Origin: Psoroptes ovis
Lineage: Eukaryota; Arthropoda; Arachnida; Sarcoptiformes; Psoroptidae
NCBI GenBank assembly: GCA_002943765.1
Contig: PQWQ01000025.1
Coordinates: 496,001-560,000 of the forward strand
Length of the DNA stretch: 64,000 nucleotides
Reading direction: 5' to 3'
Positions within the stretch are counted from its first letter, which is position 1. Each line of letters starts with the position of its first letter. Positions 13,237 to 25,984 of this stretch are shown piece by piece. The notes under the pieces are model-generated. The model had not been told where the DNA came from. It ran no database searches and was given only the letters and a program-made list of their open reading frames with translations. The position numbers and the translations under genes are program-made.

Positions 13237-14281
13237 TATTTCGATACGTACGTACGGACAACATCGAGTGGTCAGTTAGTTGATGTGGATGCTAAATTTA
13301 ATCAATGAAATCGGCTGTGTTTGCAGCGTGTGTGGACTCAAAGTTGATCGGGATTTGAAAAAAAAAATCGATGATGATCAATAAAAATAAACAAATTTCA
13401 AACATGTTTGGTGGTGGCTGTGGTTATGGGGGGAGGTGAAAGGATGGAAAAAGTTTCCGGAAATTTTCCCCAACACGTACTAAGACTATAATTGATTTAA
13501 TTTGAAATTTTTTCATAAATTTCAGGAAAAAAACTTGTGTGTGTGTGCGTGTTAACCAAGGGTTAACACCTTGTATATTTTGGTCTCGTAAAATTTCTCG
13601 GAAAAATTTTTTTTTCTCGGAGCCTTTAAGCCCTTTTTATTTTGATTATTTTCTTATCAATTTTTTGAAATGATTTCTCGAACACTTGAAGGCAATCGAA
13701 TACTTTTCTGTGTGTTTCGCATTTTTTGCCACTTGCAAAAAATGATGTCGATTGATTGATTTTGTCTATCTCGCTTTGATTACGATGATTTAACAGGTAT
13801 TTGCCAAAATTTTTTTCGAGATTACCGGAAACTTTTTTTTTTTTTTTTTTTGTTTCATGAATTTCTGTAAATTTTCTTTTTGTTCGAAAAATTCGAAATT
13901 CGAATTTTCTCGAGAAATTTTCTGAGAAAAACATTCGATTTGTTTACTCTTGTCAATTTGTCGGTGATCATTCAATCATTTGAATGAATTAATTGAAAAT
14001 TTCAATTAATCACCCTTAAAATAAGCCATCAGCCGAAAATTTCATTCAATCATTGAATTTGTAAATTTTTATGTAAAGAAAATTGAAAATTTTGCATGAT
14101 TTTGCACGATTTTCAATTTAAAAATATTCAATTATTCAATTTAATTCAATATTTTTTTGAATTCAAAATTGAATTGTAAATCATTATCAATTTATCAATG
14201 TATGTGAGAACAACAACAACAGCAGCAACAACAGTAAAATTGATACAAGTCAATAAGAAGAGGTCAAACAAGGTGAACTCT

Positions 14282-15188
14282 AAAGGGTATCCTACAATAA
14301 CTGCCTAAGGAAACAAATCGAGAAAAAAATTATCGCATCATGTTCTTGGTTAATAGGGATGACAAAAAGTCAATTATGGTCATCTCCAATTCTTGACCCT
14401 TCCGGTCCAAAAAGGGGGTCAAAAGTCAATAATTGCGATATCTCGGCCGTTTTAAGAGGTGATGTCTCAATTTTTTCAATGATTAAAGATTATCTAGCCA
14501 TTAATCATTGGTGAAAATATCATTGATTTAAAAAGATTACTTTTTGAGAAATATTCATTTGAAGTTACCATTTCCATCAACATTCGGGTTTTTGATTGAC
14601 GTGTACACGTCTAAACTGGAGATTGCTAAGGAACACAAGCATTAATGATAATTGCTATTTTCTATGATCATCAATTGATGATTATTTAAGCCCAAACATT
14701 TTCATTCAAGACATTCTTATAACAACAAGATAGAAAATGAAAACAAAAAACAAAAATCAACATTAAGTTATATTTTTAAAAATATTTACATGAAAAATGT
14801 CATAGAAAATAGCAATGCTTGTGTTCCTTAGCAATCTCCAGTTTAGACGTGTACACGTCAATCAAAAACCCGAATGTTGATGGAAATGGTAACTTCAAAT
14901 GAATATTTCTCAAAAAGTAATCTTTTTAAATCAATGATATTTTCACCAATGATTAATGGCTAGATAATCTTTAATCATTGAAAAAATTGAGACATCACCT
15001 CTTAAAACGGCCGAGATATCGCAATTATTGACTTTTGACCCCCTTTTTGGACCGGAAGGGTCAAGAATTGGAGATGGCCATAATTGACTTTTTGTCATCC
15101 CTATTGACCAAGAACATGATGCGATAATTTTTTTTCTCGATTTTTTTCCTTAGGCAGAATGACTCTATCTTATTAGAGGTTACCCTTT
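14282..15188. repeat. Long near-perfect inverted repeat (~390 bp arms), probable fold-back element
   Basis: The left arm (about 14282-14670) returns as its reverse complement at about 14800-15188. For example TGACGTGTACACGTCTAAAC near 14600 pairs with the same palindrome near 14850, and the block around the GGTCAAAAGTCAATAATTGC segment recurs inverted at 15020-15050. The outer ends read AAAGGGTATCCT and, reverse complemented, AAAGGGTAACCT. The arms differ by only a few substitutions and small indels and are separated by about 130 bp. No open reading frame of note lies inside and no target duplication is obvious. It is most likely a long-TIR MITE or Foldback-like element. Confidence 0.85.
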
Positions 15189-15236
15189 GGATGCTTAATA
15201 TGCGCCATATGCCAATGTTGAATTGATGTCGAATAA

Positions 15237-15402
15237 TACAGGGCTTCGAAGTTTAAATTCGGGGTTTTAAAATTTATTTTCGTAGTTTTGAAATTAAATT
15301 TCGTAATACTACAGTGTAAAATTGTATTCAAAACTACGAAAATCAACTTGAAAAATCTGAAAATTAATTTTATAACTCTGAAATAAAACTTAAAACCGTG
15401 TA
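15237..15402. mobile_element. Fold-back MITE, family 2 (degenerate)
   Basis: Begins ATACAGGGCTTCGAAG and ends ACTTAAAACCGTGTA; the internal short motif TTTCGTAGTTTTGAA is repeated and inverted. It sits only about 50 bp beyond the long inverted repeat. Confidence 0.75.
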
Positions 15403-16018
15403 TTGAATTTATTGAATATTGGTTGGTTGACATTATTTTCTTTTTTTCTCTGCAAAATATTTATGTTGTTTTCAATTATCATCAATTTTTTTTTTTCAAT
15501 TGAAAATGTAAGTATTTATTTAATTCATTTCATTTATTTTATTTATGAAAATTGACATTAACTTGTTATTATTTAACTCATTCATTCATCCCATTCATTA
15601 TTTGGCTCTTTATGTGTGTAAAAAGAGACATAAAAATCAATGTACCATAGTTGTTGTTGTTGATCAAGTTCATTATTTGTTGTTGTTTGTTGTAGTGATA
15701 ATTATCAATGATTATTTGACAATTAATAAATAATTATTGTCGATAATTATTTATTAATTAAGCAATTTAATACGTACGCAGATGATTGATCTATGATTGA
15801 CCTAGAGCTTATCAATTTCACCCATTCAAAAAAAATATTGTAAAATTTTTAGGTTAGATTTAGGTTTTCAATGGCCCAGACGACTGCCAATGAACTGCTG
15901 TAAGACTATTTTAGAGTTCAATGAAATTTTTTCATTTCACCCTCCCCTTCCCCCCCCCCCAAAAAAAACTGAAAATAATTGATGTCAATTGTTAATGATA
16001 ATCACACATATATAACTA

Positions 16019-16100
16019 TTAAGTTGTCCTGAAAGTTTTTGCCAATTTACTGATTGAAAAACATTTAAAAATCGGCAAAAACTTTTCGGACAATCCAATA
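16019..16100. mobile_element. Mariner-like MITE, family 1 subtype B
   Basis: Left end TTAAGTTGTCCTGAAAGTTT, right end AACTTTTCGGACAATCCAA; the core has TTTGCCAATTT against AAATCGGCAAA. Confidence 0.8.
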
Positions 16101-16273
16101 GTTAAAGATAAAGTTAACGATGACGATCAGTGTGTAAAAATGGTACCATTCTTTTCGAATACAATGTTCAATTATTTGTGTGAATGTCTGTGTATCTATG
16201 TGTGTATGTTTCTGTTTATTTGCTAAAAATATCGAATGTATCAAAAATTTTCATTCATTTTTTTATTTATTTA

Positions 16274-16356
16274 TTAGGCTGTCCGGAAAGTTATGGCCAA
16301 TTTTCATTAGCAACTCTATTGGTGTTTAAGCCGAATGAACTTTTCGGACAGCCTAA
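16274..16356. mobile_element. Mariner-like MITE, family 1 subtype A
   Basis: TTAGGCTGTCCGGAAAGTT to AACTTTTCGGACAGCCTAA with TA on both sides. Both ends carry the same G-to-C change in the GGCTGTCC terminus, so the inverted termini match each other better than they match the consensus. Confidence 0.85.
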
Positions 16357-16612
16357 TATTTTTTTGTGAAAAAAAAAGAAAATAAAAACTTAAATCGATT
16401 TTTCGATTGATGAAAACCATTGAAAATCATAATCATTTTCAGTCATTTTCATTTATTTATTAATCAAAATCTATTCATTCACATTCCCCCCTCTTTCTTT
16501 CGATAAAAAAAAGGTGAAATTATCTGAAATAATTTTCTCTTTCCATCATTTATTCATTCCCGTAAAAATTATTTCTCATTTTTTTTTCAATAATTTTAAT
16601 CAGAAAAATTTT

Positions 16613-16692
16613 TTAGCCTGTCCGGAAAGTTCTGGCGGATTTTCATGAACAACTATAGTGATTAAGCCGAATAAACTTTTCGGACAACCTAA
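16613..16692. mobile_element. Mariner-like MITE, family 1 subtype A
   Basis: TTAGCCTGTCCGGAAAGTTC to ACTTTTCGGACAACCTAA. Second of three subtype A copies within 720 bp. Confidence 0.83.
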
Positions 16693-16903
16693 TATATTTG
16701 ATGATCGATGAATAGTTATGCATGAAACAAACAAATTCGTTCCGTTTTTTTTCCAAGAAAATTTCTCTTTGACTTTCTCCTCGCCTGTGTTCGAATATCT
16801 CTCTTGAGATCGATTGCTCTGGAGATGCTTGAAACGAAAGTGAAACGAATTTTTTTTCCCAGCTTTTTGTTCCTGTAAAATTTCTCCACACAATTTTCGA
16901 TGT

Positions 16904-16986
16904 ATTAGGCTGTCCGAAAAGTTCATTCGGCTTAATCCGAATAGAGTTGATTATGAAAATCGGCCAAAACTTCCCGGACAACCTAA
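16904..16986. mobile_element. Mariner-like MITE, family 1 subtype A (inverted orientation)
   Basis: TTAGGCTGTCCGAAAAGTTC, then ATTCGGCTTAATC and GAGTTG, ending CTTCCCGGACAACCTAA. Its core runs opposite to the neighbouring copies at 16274 and 16613. Confidence 0.85.
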
Positions 16987-18603
16987 TAAGAAATCGAATC
17001 AAATTGATGATGTGCGCGGACCTTTTTTTTTTTGCTGCCGACGATTTTTGACCGAATTTTGTCTTTATTTGCTTAAAGCATCTTATTTCTCCAAGACAAA
17101 ATGAAGAGAAATTAAATTTCACTGTTTGTACGCTTGGCACACATAAGAAATATGGCGACAAACAAACATACGAAACATGAAAAACAATTGACAAACATTT
17201 AAACACGGTGACTATTAACACACACTCATATATGCGGCCATTTGGCTAACAAATACTCAGACTAAGATACTTAGATCGACAGAGACTCAGAGAGAGAGAC
17301 TGAGTGAGCCGCATCAATTTCACAAGACAAGACAATCTTACATCGATCGTATCGGATCGGATGACCATATCATCATCATCTTGTCGTAACAATCTCGTAT
17401 CTTGTCTTCTTGTTTTGCCGCATCATATTTATTCATTCATACACATTCATATTCATATGTTGTATGTGAATAGTAGCATCATCATCTTTATTTTTCATTT
17501 TTTCTCTGATTTTGTCACCCAATTTGTTTGTGTATATGTGTGTGTATGTGTCTTCTTCATCATCTATTTCATCATCACATCATTTTGTCGTACATCGTGT
17601 GTATTTGTTTGCGCATTGAATTATTTTTTTGAAAAATGAAATAAAATGAAATAAATTGAATTCATTTTTTCAATCAAAGATTTTAATCTTAAAAAATTTT
17701 CTCTCTCTTTTCACTCGTTACATTTCAATTATTTTGAATCGAATCAATTTCCTATTTTTTTCGTGTGTTGAAAAAATGAAAAATATATGTATGTGTGGCC
17801 AAAGGGCACCGATTCAAGCCGTTCAATTTGTTTTATCGTTTGTCCAAAGATGTTTTTGAATTTTTAAATTAATTTTTTTTTTTTTTTGAATTTTCTTGAA
17901 TTAAAAATACTCAGCAAATGAAAATTTAACAAAAATGTGTCAATGAAATGTTTCCAATTTTTCGACTTATTTTTTTTTTCTTCTGAAAAATCAATTTTGG
18001 CACAAATTTCTTATCAAATTTTGGGACCAATTTCAATTGTGGTGTGTGTGTGATCAATGAATATTGATATATATGTTTGTGTATGTTTAAATATTTTGTA
18101 AATATTTTGGCCAAATTTGATTGATCGATAATGTTAGTCAGTCGGTGAGTGAGTCAGTGGTGAATCAGTGATCTGATGAAAAATGGCCAATGAAATTTAC
18201 TGATTGAAACATTTGTCTTTGAAATTTTTAGGCCCTATGAATCATTTATTTGTGATCCAAAATCTGATTTAATTTGAAGCATTTACCTAAAATATTGAAA
18301 AATGTAATCATTTGTAATATATTGCGGAAATGATAATCTTTGAATTGTAATTTTTTTTTTTAAATTATGAATCATAAATCATCATGATGATCATCTGATA
18401 TATATGAATATAATATGAATGTGTCATATAGAAACCCATTGAAACCCATTGTGAAATAATAACCCTTTGTTTTCTTTTTTTTTTTTTTTTTTGAAAATTT
18501 TCATGAAAATAATTGTGATAATCAATCATCCATTAATTCATTCATTTCAATTCATACATTCATTTGATTGATAATAATTCATTCCGATTCATTTAAAACA
18601 AAA

Positions 18604-21600
18604 ATGCCATTCGAAACTGAATCCGAAACATTTGGCTATGATGGTGGTGTTAACAATGTACAGCTATGTGCATATCGACCATCAACAAATGAATTGATTA
18701 AATCGACAACGATCGATTCAGATTATTCAAATTCACAGCTACCACAGCAACAACCTCAACAACAGCAGCAACAGCAACATTCAACATCATCATTACCACC
18801 ACCACCACCGACAACAACCATAACGACAACGACGACAGTTCAACAGGTGGCCGTCGAAGTTAATCGTGTTTATTTATCATATGGCCGTGGTAATTCAATA
18901 AAACCAGTGTTGAATTATATTTCATTAAATGTACCTGAAGCTGCTATGTAAGTCAATTATTTCATTTCATTTCATATTCAATACAGGGTTTCAAGATTTA
19001 ATTCGGAGTTTTCAAATTAATTTTCGTAGTTTTGAATGCAATTTTTAACCCTGAAATTACGAAATTCAATTTTAAAACTTCGAATTAAAACTTGAAACCC
19101 TGTATGGTTACATTTATTCATTTGAGAAAATGCACGCACACACACGCACAACAATTACCTAAAAGCCAAATATATTAGGGCTGTCCGAAAAGTTCATTCG
19201 GCTTATTCACCATAGAGTTGCTCAATGAAATTCGGCAAAAACTTTTCGGACAACCTAAATACACACACATGCATCAATCAATCATTTTATCCGCACATTT
19301 TCATAATCGATGCTGTTTCATTCGTTCATTCATTTCTTAGACATCGAATTGAATGAATGGCAAAATCCATTCATACATTCATTCATTGAATTCAATTCAA
19401 CTCAATTGCTTTGATTGAAATGAAATGAAAAAAACAATAACAATGAAACAATTTGAAAAAAAAAAAATTGAAATGAAAAATTCATTTTAATTTAAAATAT
19501 TTTCATAAAATGAGATGCAAAAAAAAAATCTATTATCTATCACATAACCATATACATATTAATAATAATAATAATAATCGAATGCGGAAACCTAAAATTC
19601 ATTCATACTAAGATTTTCATATTGAAAACACATATAAATGTATTAGATTGGTTGTCCGAAAAGTTCATTCGGTTTAATCGTATACAGTGTTGCTCGATGA
19701 AAATTAGCCAAAACTTTTCGGACAACCTCTAATAATATATTCATCATCATCAATACACATAGCGAGTATTTCATCATTATCAATGTTTTTATGTTTTTAT
19801 TTTTCCTCCTCGTGTGTGTGTTTCAAATTTCAAAATATATTTGAAATAAGTATTGCATTATATACTTACTTACTTACTTACCTGAGCTAGTACTTACCTC
19901 TGTTTTATTATTTGAATGCATTGATTTCACTACACACTGGCTAGCTTTTTTTGGATGCCAGTGCTTCATTTTCTTCCGGTTAGAAATCATTGAAAAAAAG
20001 TTAAAATAAATAAATAAATAAAGTAATAATAATCAATTGAATTGAATTGAATTGAATACATTTAGATGGTCATTATTTATTCATCGGCAGCCGAAATTGA
20101 ATTGAAAATAGCCCGAAAAGCCGGAGTTTTGTTACGAAAACACAAACACAGTTACAAGGGTTATGGCTGTTTGTTTGTTATGTTGAATGAATGAATGTGT
20201 AATCAATTTACCTGTAACCTGAGAAAACAAGGAAAAAATCGGCTGAAAATTGAATGAAATTTGTTCATTTAGTTACCTGCCTGCCTGCCTGCTGCCGATT
20301 AATGCATTTATGTTGTTTACGATGATTATAATGTGATAATAATCGGCAACAACAAAATTGCTTAAAGGCAAATTATTATTATAATGGTAAATAATGATAT
20401 AATTCAATCTTATTTGACCACTTTGATCAATGGATTCAAATTGATTCAAATTTCAAATGTTTTAATTTTCTGTTGTTGTCCGGGAAATTTCATGCTTTGG
20501 CCGTTTTTCTATCCGGCGAATTTCTCCCCCCCTTTCTTACCTGGCAAGAATTCAATTTTTGAATGTGTTTGTGTGTCACCTGTTTGATTTTCAATTGAAA
20601 GTCAAATTTGAGTGAATGAATGAATGAATCCCTATTATTTACTCGTGGTGTTTGATCAATGAAATTGATTTTTTTTTCAATTCAATTCAATTTTTTTTGA
20701 TTAAATAAAATGCATTGAATTCAATTGAATTATATGAAACATTTTTCAATGTTAACCTTTATTGTGATCATCATTTGAAAATTGATGGCCATATCACACC
20801 ATACAAACAAATTGTTTTGTTTGTGTGTGTGTGTGTATTGTTATGAAAGCGTTTATTTACATATATTAATCAAACATAAATATACGTGTCAATAATACAT
20901 CCATTACATTGGTCATAACTAAAATAGTGCTGCTAAATCAAATATTCAATTAACAAGGTCTATTTACCTGCAGAGCAACATCTTTGATTTGTTCGTTTTT
21001 TAATTTAAAACGAAAAAAATGTGTTAATATATCACATCAATGTTATTTGATTTAGAATGTCACCGATATTATTTTCATTGTTCAATTTAATTCAATCAAT
21101 ATCATTGTTCAATCAATCAAAAAAAAAAAAAAAAAATTGTGTAATATTTGTATGTGATTGAATGGCTTCAATCAATCAATCGAAATCGAAAATTTTAGTC
21201 TAAATTTCATCACTTGTTGTTCTCAATCAAAAATCAGCTCCAAATGTGATTTTACATTTGGAATTTCCATGTAATATTTGTAATTTGATTTGAATTACAT
21301 TTTGTTTGTTTGTTTGTGTTTGTATGTTTACAACACTTGATTAAACTTGTAATCAATCAACGTTTTATCAAAAACATGAAATGAAATAGATACATATTTA
21401 TGAATTTAAAAAAAAAATAAGAAAATGCAAATCTACATTCTCACAGTGTCATGACCTATTAATGTGTTTGATATCATTGAATTTAATAAATGAAATCTCT
21501 CTGTGTGTGTTTATGTACACGCCACATTAGAATCACATAATCATATGTGATTAGGTGGTTGTCCGAAAAGTTTTCACCAATTTTTCTAATTATTTTCTAC

Positions 21601-24600
21601 GATATAATTGGCAAAAACTTTCCGGACAACCCTATATATGTTCATGTGTGTTTTTCTGTCTTGTTAACATATATTATTGTAATTATCAGTATTATTAAAA
21701 TATTAAATTACATATTTGTACATTCATACATACATTCATTTCATACATTTTTCAATTCAATCTACTTGTTAATGTCAAGGACAACCATTAACAAGAACTT
21801 TATTTCATTTTTATCTTTAATTAATTTAATTTTTTTTTTTGATTAATTTGATTTGATTTTATTCAATAATTTTGTCATTTTTTTGCCATCAGCTATGGAT
21901 TACTAGGACCTAGCGGTTGCGGTAAGACAACACTACTCCGGTGTATTGTTGGCCGAATCAAAGCCCAACAAGGTTATGTTCGTGTATTCGGTTATCATCC
22001 TAATGAACCGGGCAGTCAAATACCGGGTCCTTCGGTCGGTTATATGCCACAGGTATGCGACATTTTCACCAATTATTTTATCTAAAGATTTCAATATTTC
22101 AATTGAAAAAAACCTTTTATAACCAATCAAATATAGGAGGTGGCCGTTTATGATGAATTTTCCATTGAAGAAATGTTATATTATTTTGGTCGTTTATTCA
22201 ATTTAAATCCAGAATTTTTAAATGAAAGAATATTATTTTTGATTACATTTTTAGATTTACCAAATAAAAATCGTCTAGTTAAACATTTAAGGTAAGTTTT
22301 TTTTTTTTTTAAATTGAAATTGAATTGAAACAAAAATTTAAAAAAAATTTTCAAAGAAACTTTTCCCAACAATTCCTCGAACAATTCAACAATCTATTAA
22401 ATGTTATAACCTCATTTTCAAAAATGATAATTTAATATTTAACATTTCATTTATTCATTCATTTCAAACAACAACAATATGATAAAATCAGCAAAAATGA
22501 ATGAAATGAATGAAATTCATTTAAATAAATTTTTGTCCTCATTTCATATTCCATAGCAAGCAAGCCAACGATGAAAAAAAACACGTATTTTTTCACGTGA
22601 GAGAAACATTTTTTTCAAATTTTTTTTTCAATTTGATAATGACTCATTATGATTAGGTTGTCCGGAAAATTTGTTCGGCTTTCAATGTACATTTTCAATT
22701 GAAAATTCCGCAAAAACTTTTCGGACAACCTTCGATATATATATTCAATTTTAGCCCTTTTTTTTCATTCAATGCATATTCACATCCACCATCAACAACA
22801 GCAACAATATGATAAAAGTCACTTATAAAACTGATTTAACTGATCGATTTAAATGTCAACAATTTTTTTCGAGTCGATTAGATTGAATTGATTTGATAAT
22901 TGGATTCAATTGAATTTTCTTTATTTTTTCGATCTGAGAAAATTTCCGGAAATAAATCAATCGAACAATCGATTAATCGATTGTTTGTGTGTGATAATAC
23001 TTGAGACACACACACACTACACTCAAGATATTTCCCCCTTTGAAAAAAATTGATTTATTTATTTTTCTGTTTTCTGTGTTTATTTGATCAGCGGTGGACA
23101 AAAACGTCGTGTATCATTGGCCGCTGCATTAGTACATTCACCGCCATTACTGATATTGGATGAACCGACTGTCGGTGTTGATCCATTACTACGTCAAAGG
23201 TAATTGATCAGATAGAAGGTTTTTGAGTGTATTAATTGAAATTCAATTACAGCATATGGAATCATTTAGTTACATTGACCAGAAAAGAACGTATCACAGT
23301 AATTGTTACCACACATTATATTGAAGAAGCAAGACAAGCAAATGTTGTAGGCCTTATGAGACAAGGAATTCTTCTAGCTGAAAATACACCTGATCAATTA
23401 ATGATTGAACATAATCTAGATACATTAGAAGATGTATTCCTTAAATTATGTATGTCCGATATATCATTTAAAGCTGCTCAATTATCCAATTATACAACGA
23501 TACCAAATTTAAATTTAAATTCAAATTCAAATGGTCATATCATACAACAACAACACCACCACCAACAACAACCATATGAAGAAACATCGATTAATAACAA
23601 CAGTAATAATATAAATCATCATTCAAATAATACAAATAATAATCATACAAATTTAACTGCAAAACAATTTGAACAAATTGAAGCAAATGGTGATCTCAAA
23701 AATATAATCAAAGTATGTTTGTACCAATAATTGTTGTCGTTTTTTATTTGATTTTAATTCATTCAATTCGAACTATAACCCTTTGGTCCCAAATTATTTT
23801 GTTTATTCAATTTGACAGTTTCCATCAGTATTTTCCCTATATGTAACCAAACAAGAAGCAAGCTATGATTTATCATCATCATCTTCAGCTACATCATCAC
23901 CATCATCAACAACTGTAACATCATCACCTGTTAAAACAAATCAATCATCATTAATGAACCCTTCGATAATACATTCTACCAATAATTCCACAATTAATCT
24001 GGTCACAGCTGAAAATGGTCATTATTGTCATAGTAAAATGAATGATCATACAACAATGACCAATGAAAATAATATCAAAAATATCATACAAATGAATGGT
24101 ATTATGAATGGCCATTTACCATCATCAGCGCCACCACCACCACCATCATCCACAACGAAAAAGATAACCATATATCAATCATATCAAAATCATATGGGTA
24201 AACAGAATCGTAATTCATGTAAATTAAGTAAATGGAATGAATATTGGTCAATAACATCGATTGTTGCATGGAAAAATTTTACTCGATTAAGACGTAATAT
24301 ACCTCTATTATTGTTTCAATTTTTACTACCAGCAATACAAGTGATATTATTTTGCCTTTGTATCGGTGGTGAACCATTCGATATTGATGTTGCCGTAGTG
24401 AATGAAGAACAGCCACCATATTTAAGTAAATTGTTTTTGAGTAAAATTGATCCCGTTTCAGTTAGACAGGTAAAATAATAATTCGAAATATGATTAATTA
24501 TGGGCCATTCATTGATTGATAAATTATTGTTCAATTTAGCACAACTTTAGCTCATTAGAAGATGCCATAGCAGCTGTCAAACGTGGTGAAATGTGGGGCG

Positions 24601-25984
24601 TACTACATTTGTCGGAGAAATTTTCTGTAAATTTACAAAAACGGTCCGTAATATTCAGAGGTTATAGGTTTATAGTGCCTTGGAATTTATTAATCTTTGT
24701 TTTTCCAAACAATGTTCAGGGTTGTAATGGGTGAAGATGTCGATAATGAAACCATTGAAGCAAGCACTGTTCGAATTTATCCAGATTTGACAAGTAAATT
24801 TCATTGTGAATCAATTTGTGATTGGTAATTGATTAATATTTCTTTCATTCATTAATTCAGATCAACAGATATCATTTTCAATGGAAAAAACCTTTCGTGA
24901 AGCATTTCAAGCATTTGCACAGGAAACATTAAATCTATTTGGTCAAAATCCTGCGCTAGCCGAAACACCTATCGCTGTAAGTGTATTTGATTAATGGAAA
25001 AAATTAATTGATCTAAGATTAATCGATTTTATACTTGTCATAAAAATATGTAGCTTGGATTTCCAATATATGGTGATCCACATAAACAAGGTTATCTGGA
25101 ATATATGGCTCCGGGCGTAGTTGTAAGCATTTGTTATATTATGGCTACCGGATTAACATCATTAGCATTCATCATTGAACGTCGTGGTAATAATTTTTTC
25201 GGATAATTTCCGATTATATTTACTCTGATCAATTAATTAATTATATTTGTTTATCTCGGAACAGATGGTCTATTCGAACGGAGCTTGGTTGCAGGCGTCG
25301 ATACAATGCAAATATTATTTTCACATGCACTTGTACAGATTAGTGTGATGAGCATACAAATATTATTAGTGTTGATATTTACATTTTTAGTATTCGATAT
25401 CCCGAGTCGTGGTCCATTCTTGCTGGTTATTTTATTATTAGTGTTTCAAGGTGCCACCGGTATGGCATTCGGTAAGTTTTTTTTTTCGCAATCTCAGTTA
25501 GCCGATAACTTCTTAGCCTTTAATCACTTATACTGTTAGACTGAGCTTTTAACTTTGACTAACCCTCATGACTAATATGTTTAATAAATTAATCGACAGG
25601 TTTAGTGGTGTCAGCACTGTGTAAACAAGAAAATACAGCCGTCATGATGATACTTGGTTCATTTTATCCGAATTTAATTTTAAGTGGTAAGTGTTTATCA
25701 ATCAACCCGTCAAACTCTCCAGTACTAATCAATTGACATTCGAATAACCTTCATTTATTCATTTAATCAAAGGTATCATATGGCCATTAGAAGCTATGCC
25801 ACATTGGATTAGATCATTTAGCTATTTTCAACCACAAACACTACCAACAGAAACATTGAGACATATTCTATCACGTGGATGGTCCATTGGTGATTCAGGC
25901 GTATGGATTGGTTTTTTTGTAACTGGTTCATGGTTTTTCATTTATGTCATTATAGCAGCTATTGTATTCAAAATTAAAAATTAA
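18604..25984 (+). CDS. ABC transporter subfamily H half-transporter
   Basis: ATP-binding cassette half-transporter with the NBD first and the membrane domain second, as in the arthropod ABCH subfamily; some insect members export lipid for the cuticle barrier. Thirteen exons join in frame to 936 residues: 18604-18947, 21893-22052, 22137-22291, 23092-23199, 23253-23712, 23819-24469, 24540-24643, 24720-24793, 24861-24976, 25054-25186, 25265-25471, 25600-25686, 25773-25984. Visible motifs: Walker A GPSGCGKTT (120-128), signature SGGQKRRVS (220-228), Walker B LLILDEPTVG with Asp243/Glu244, and H-loop His277. A long Asn/His/Ser-rich linker (about 310-480) precedes the first membrane segment (NIPLLLFQFLLPAIQVILF). 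The carboxy half is an ABC-2 type membrane domain (GVVVSIC-like segments, SGIIWPLEAMP). The ATG at 18604 is the first in frame. Intron 1 is 2.9 kb and carries MITEs. Substrate unknown. Confidence 0.92.
18982..19104. mobile_element. Fold-back MITE, family 2
   Basis: TACAGGGTTTCAAGATTTAA at the left pairs with TTAAAACTTGAAACCCTGTA at the right. A short (about 120 bp) version with one CGTAGTTTTGAA unit per arm. Confidence 0.85.
19174..19259. mobile_element. Mariner-like MITE, family 1 subtype A
   Basis: TTAGGGCTGTCCGAAAAGTT to AACTTTTCGGACAACCTAA; core CATTCGGCTTATTC and GAGTTGCTC. Lies 70 bp from a family 2 MITE in ABCH intron 1. Confidence 0.87.
19643..19733. mobile_element. Mariner-like MITE, family 1 subtype A
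   Basis: TTAGATTGGTTGTCCGAAAA to CTTTTCGGACAACCTCTAA. Both ends carry small insertions outside GGTTGTCC, suggesting mutated or shifted termini. Confidence 0.83.
21551..21633. mobile_element. Mariner-like MITE, family 1 subtype B
   Basis: TTAGGTGGTTGTCCGAAAAG to ACTTTCCGGACAACCCTA; core TTTTCTACGATATAATTGG. Very similar to the copy at 33093. Confidence 0.84.
22653..22730. mobile_element. Mariner-like MITE, family 1 subtype C
   Basis: TTAGGTTGTCCGGAAAATTT to AACTTTTCGGACAACCTT with the subtype C core TTTTCAATTGAAAATTC. Lies in ABCH intron 3 (22292-23091). Confidence 0.83.

Larger units (their letters stand above)
12875..18603. other. Gene-poor, repeat-rich intergenic region
   Basis: No coding region could be supported over about 5.7 kb. 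It contains the ATP9 3' UTR, five family 1 MITEs (13154, 16019, 16274, 16613, 16904), a family 2 MITE (15237-15402), the long inverted repeat (14282-15188), and many homopolymer T/A runs. The ABCH promoter and 5' UTR must be at the right end. Longer open frames here run through MITE sequence and show no protein-like composition. Confidence 0.6.
18948..21892 (+). other. Large first intron of the ABCH gene
   Basis: Donor GTAAGT after the ATT codon's first two bases and acceptor CATCAG before the Walker A exon. It contains a family 2 MITE (18982-19104), three family 1 MITEs (19174, 19643, 21551) and simple repeats such as a run of TAA near 19560 and CTTA repeats near 19865. No extra exon was recognised. 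Confidence 0.75.

Noticed and set aside
16600..17221. Two overlapping minus-strand open frames of 108 and 192 codons
   Set aside because: Both run through family 1 MITEs, with no recognisable domain or protein-like composition.
18568..18603. Longer ABCH amino end
   Set aside because: The frame is open but begins with TTG; ATG at 18604 is the first usable start.
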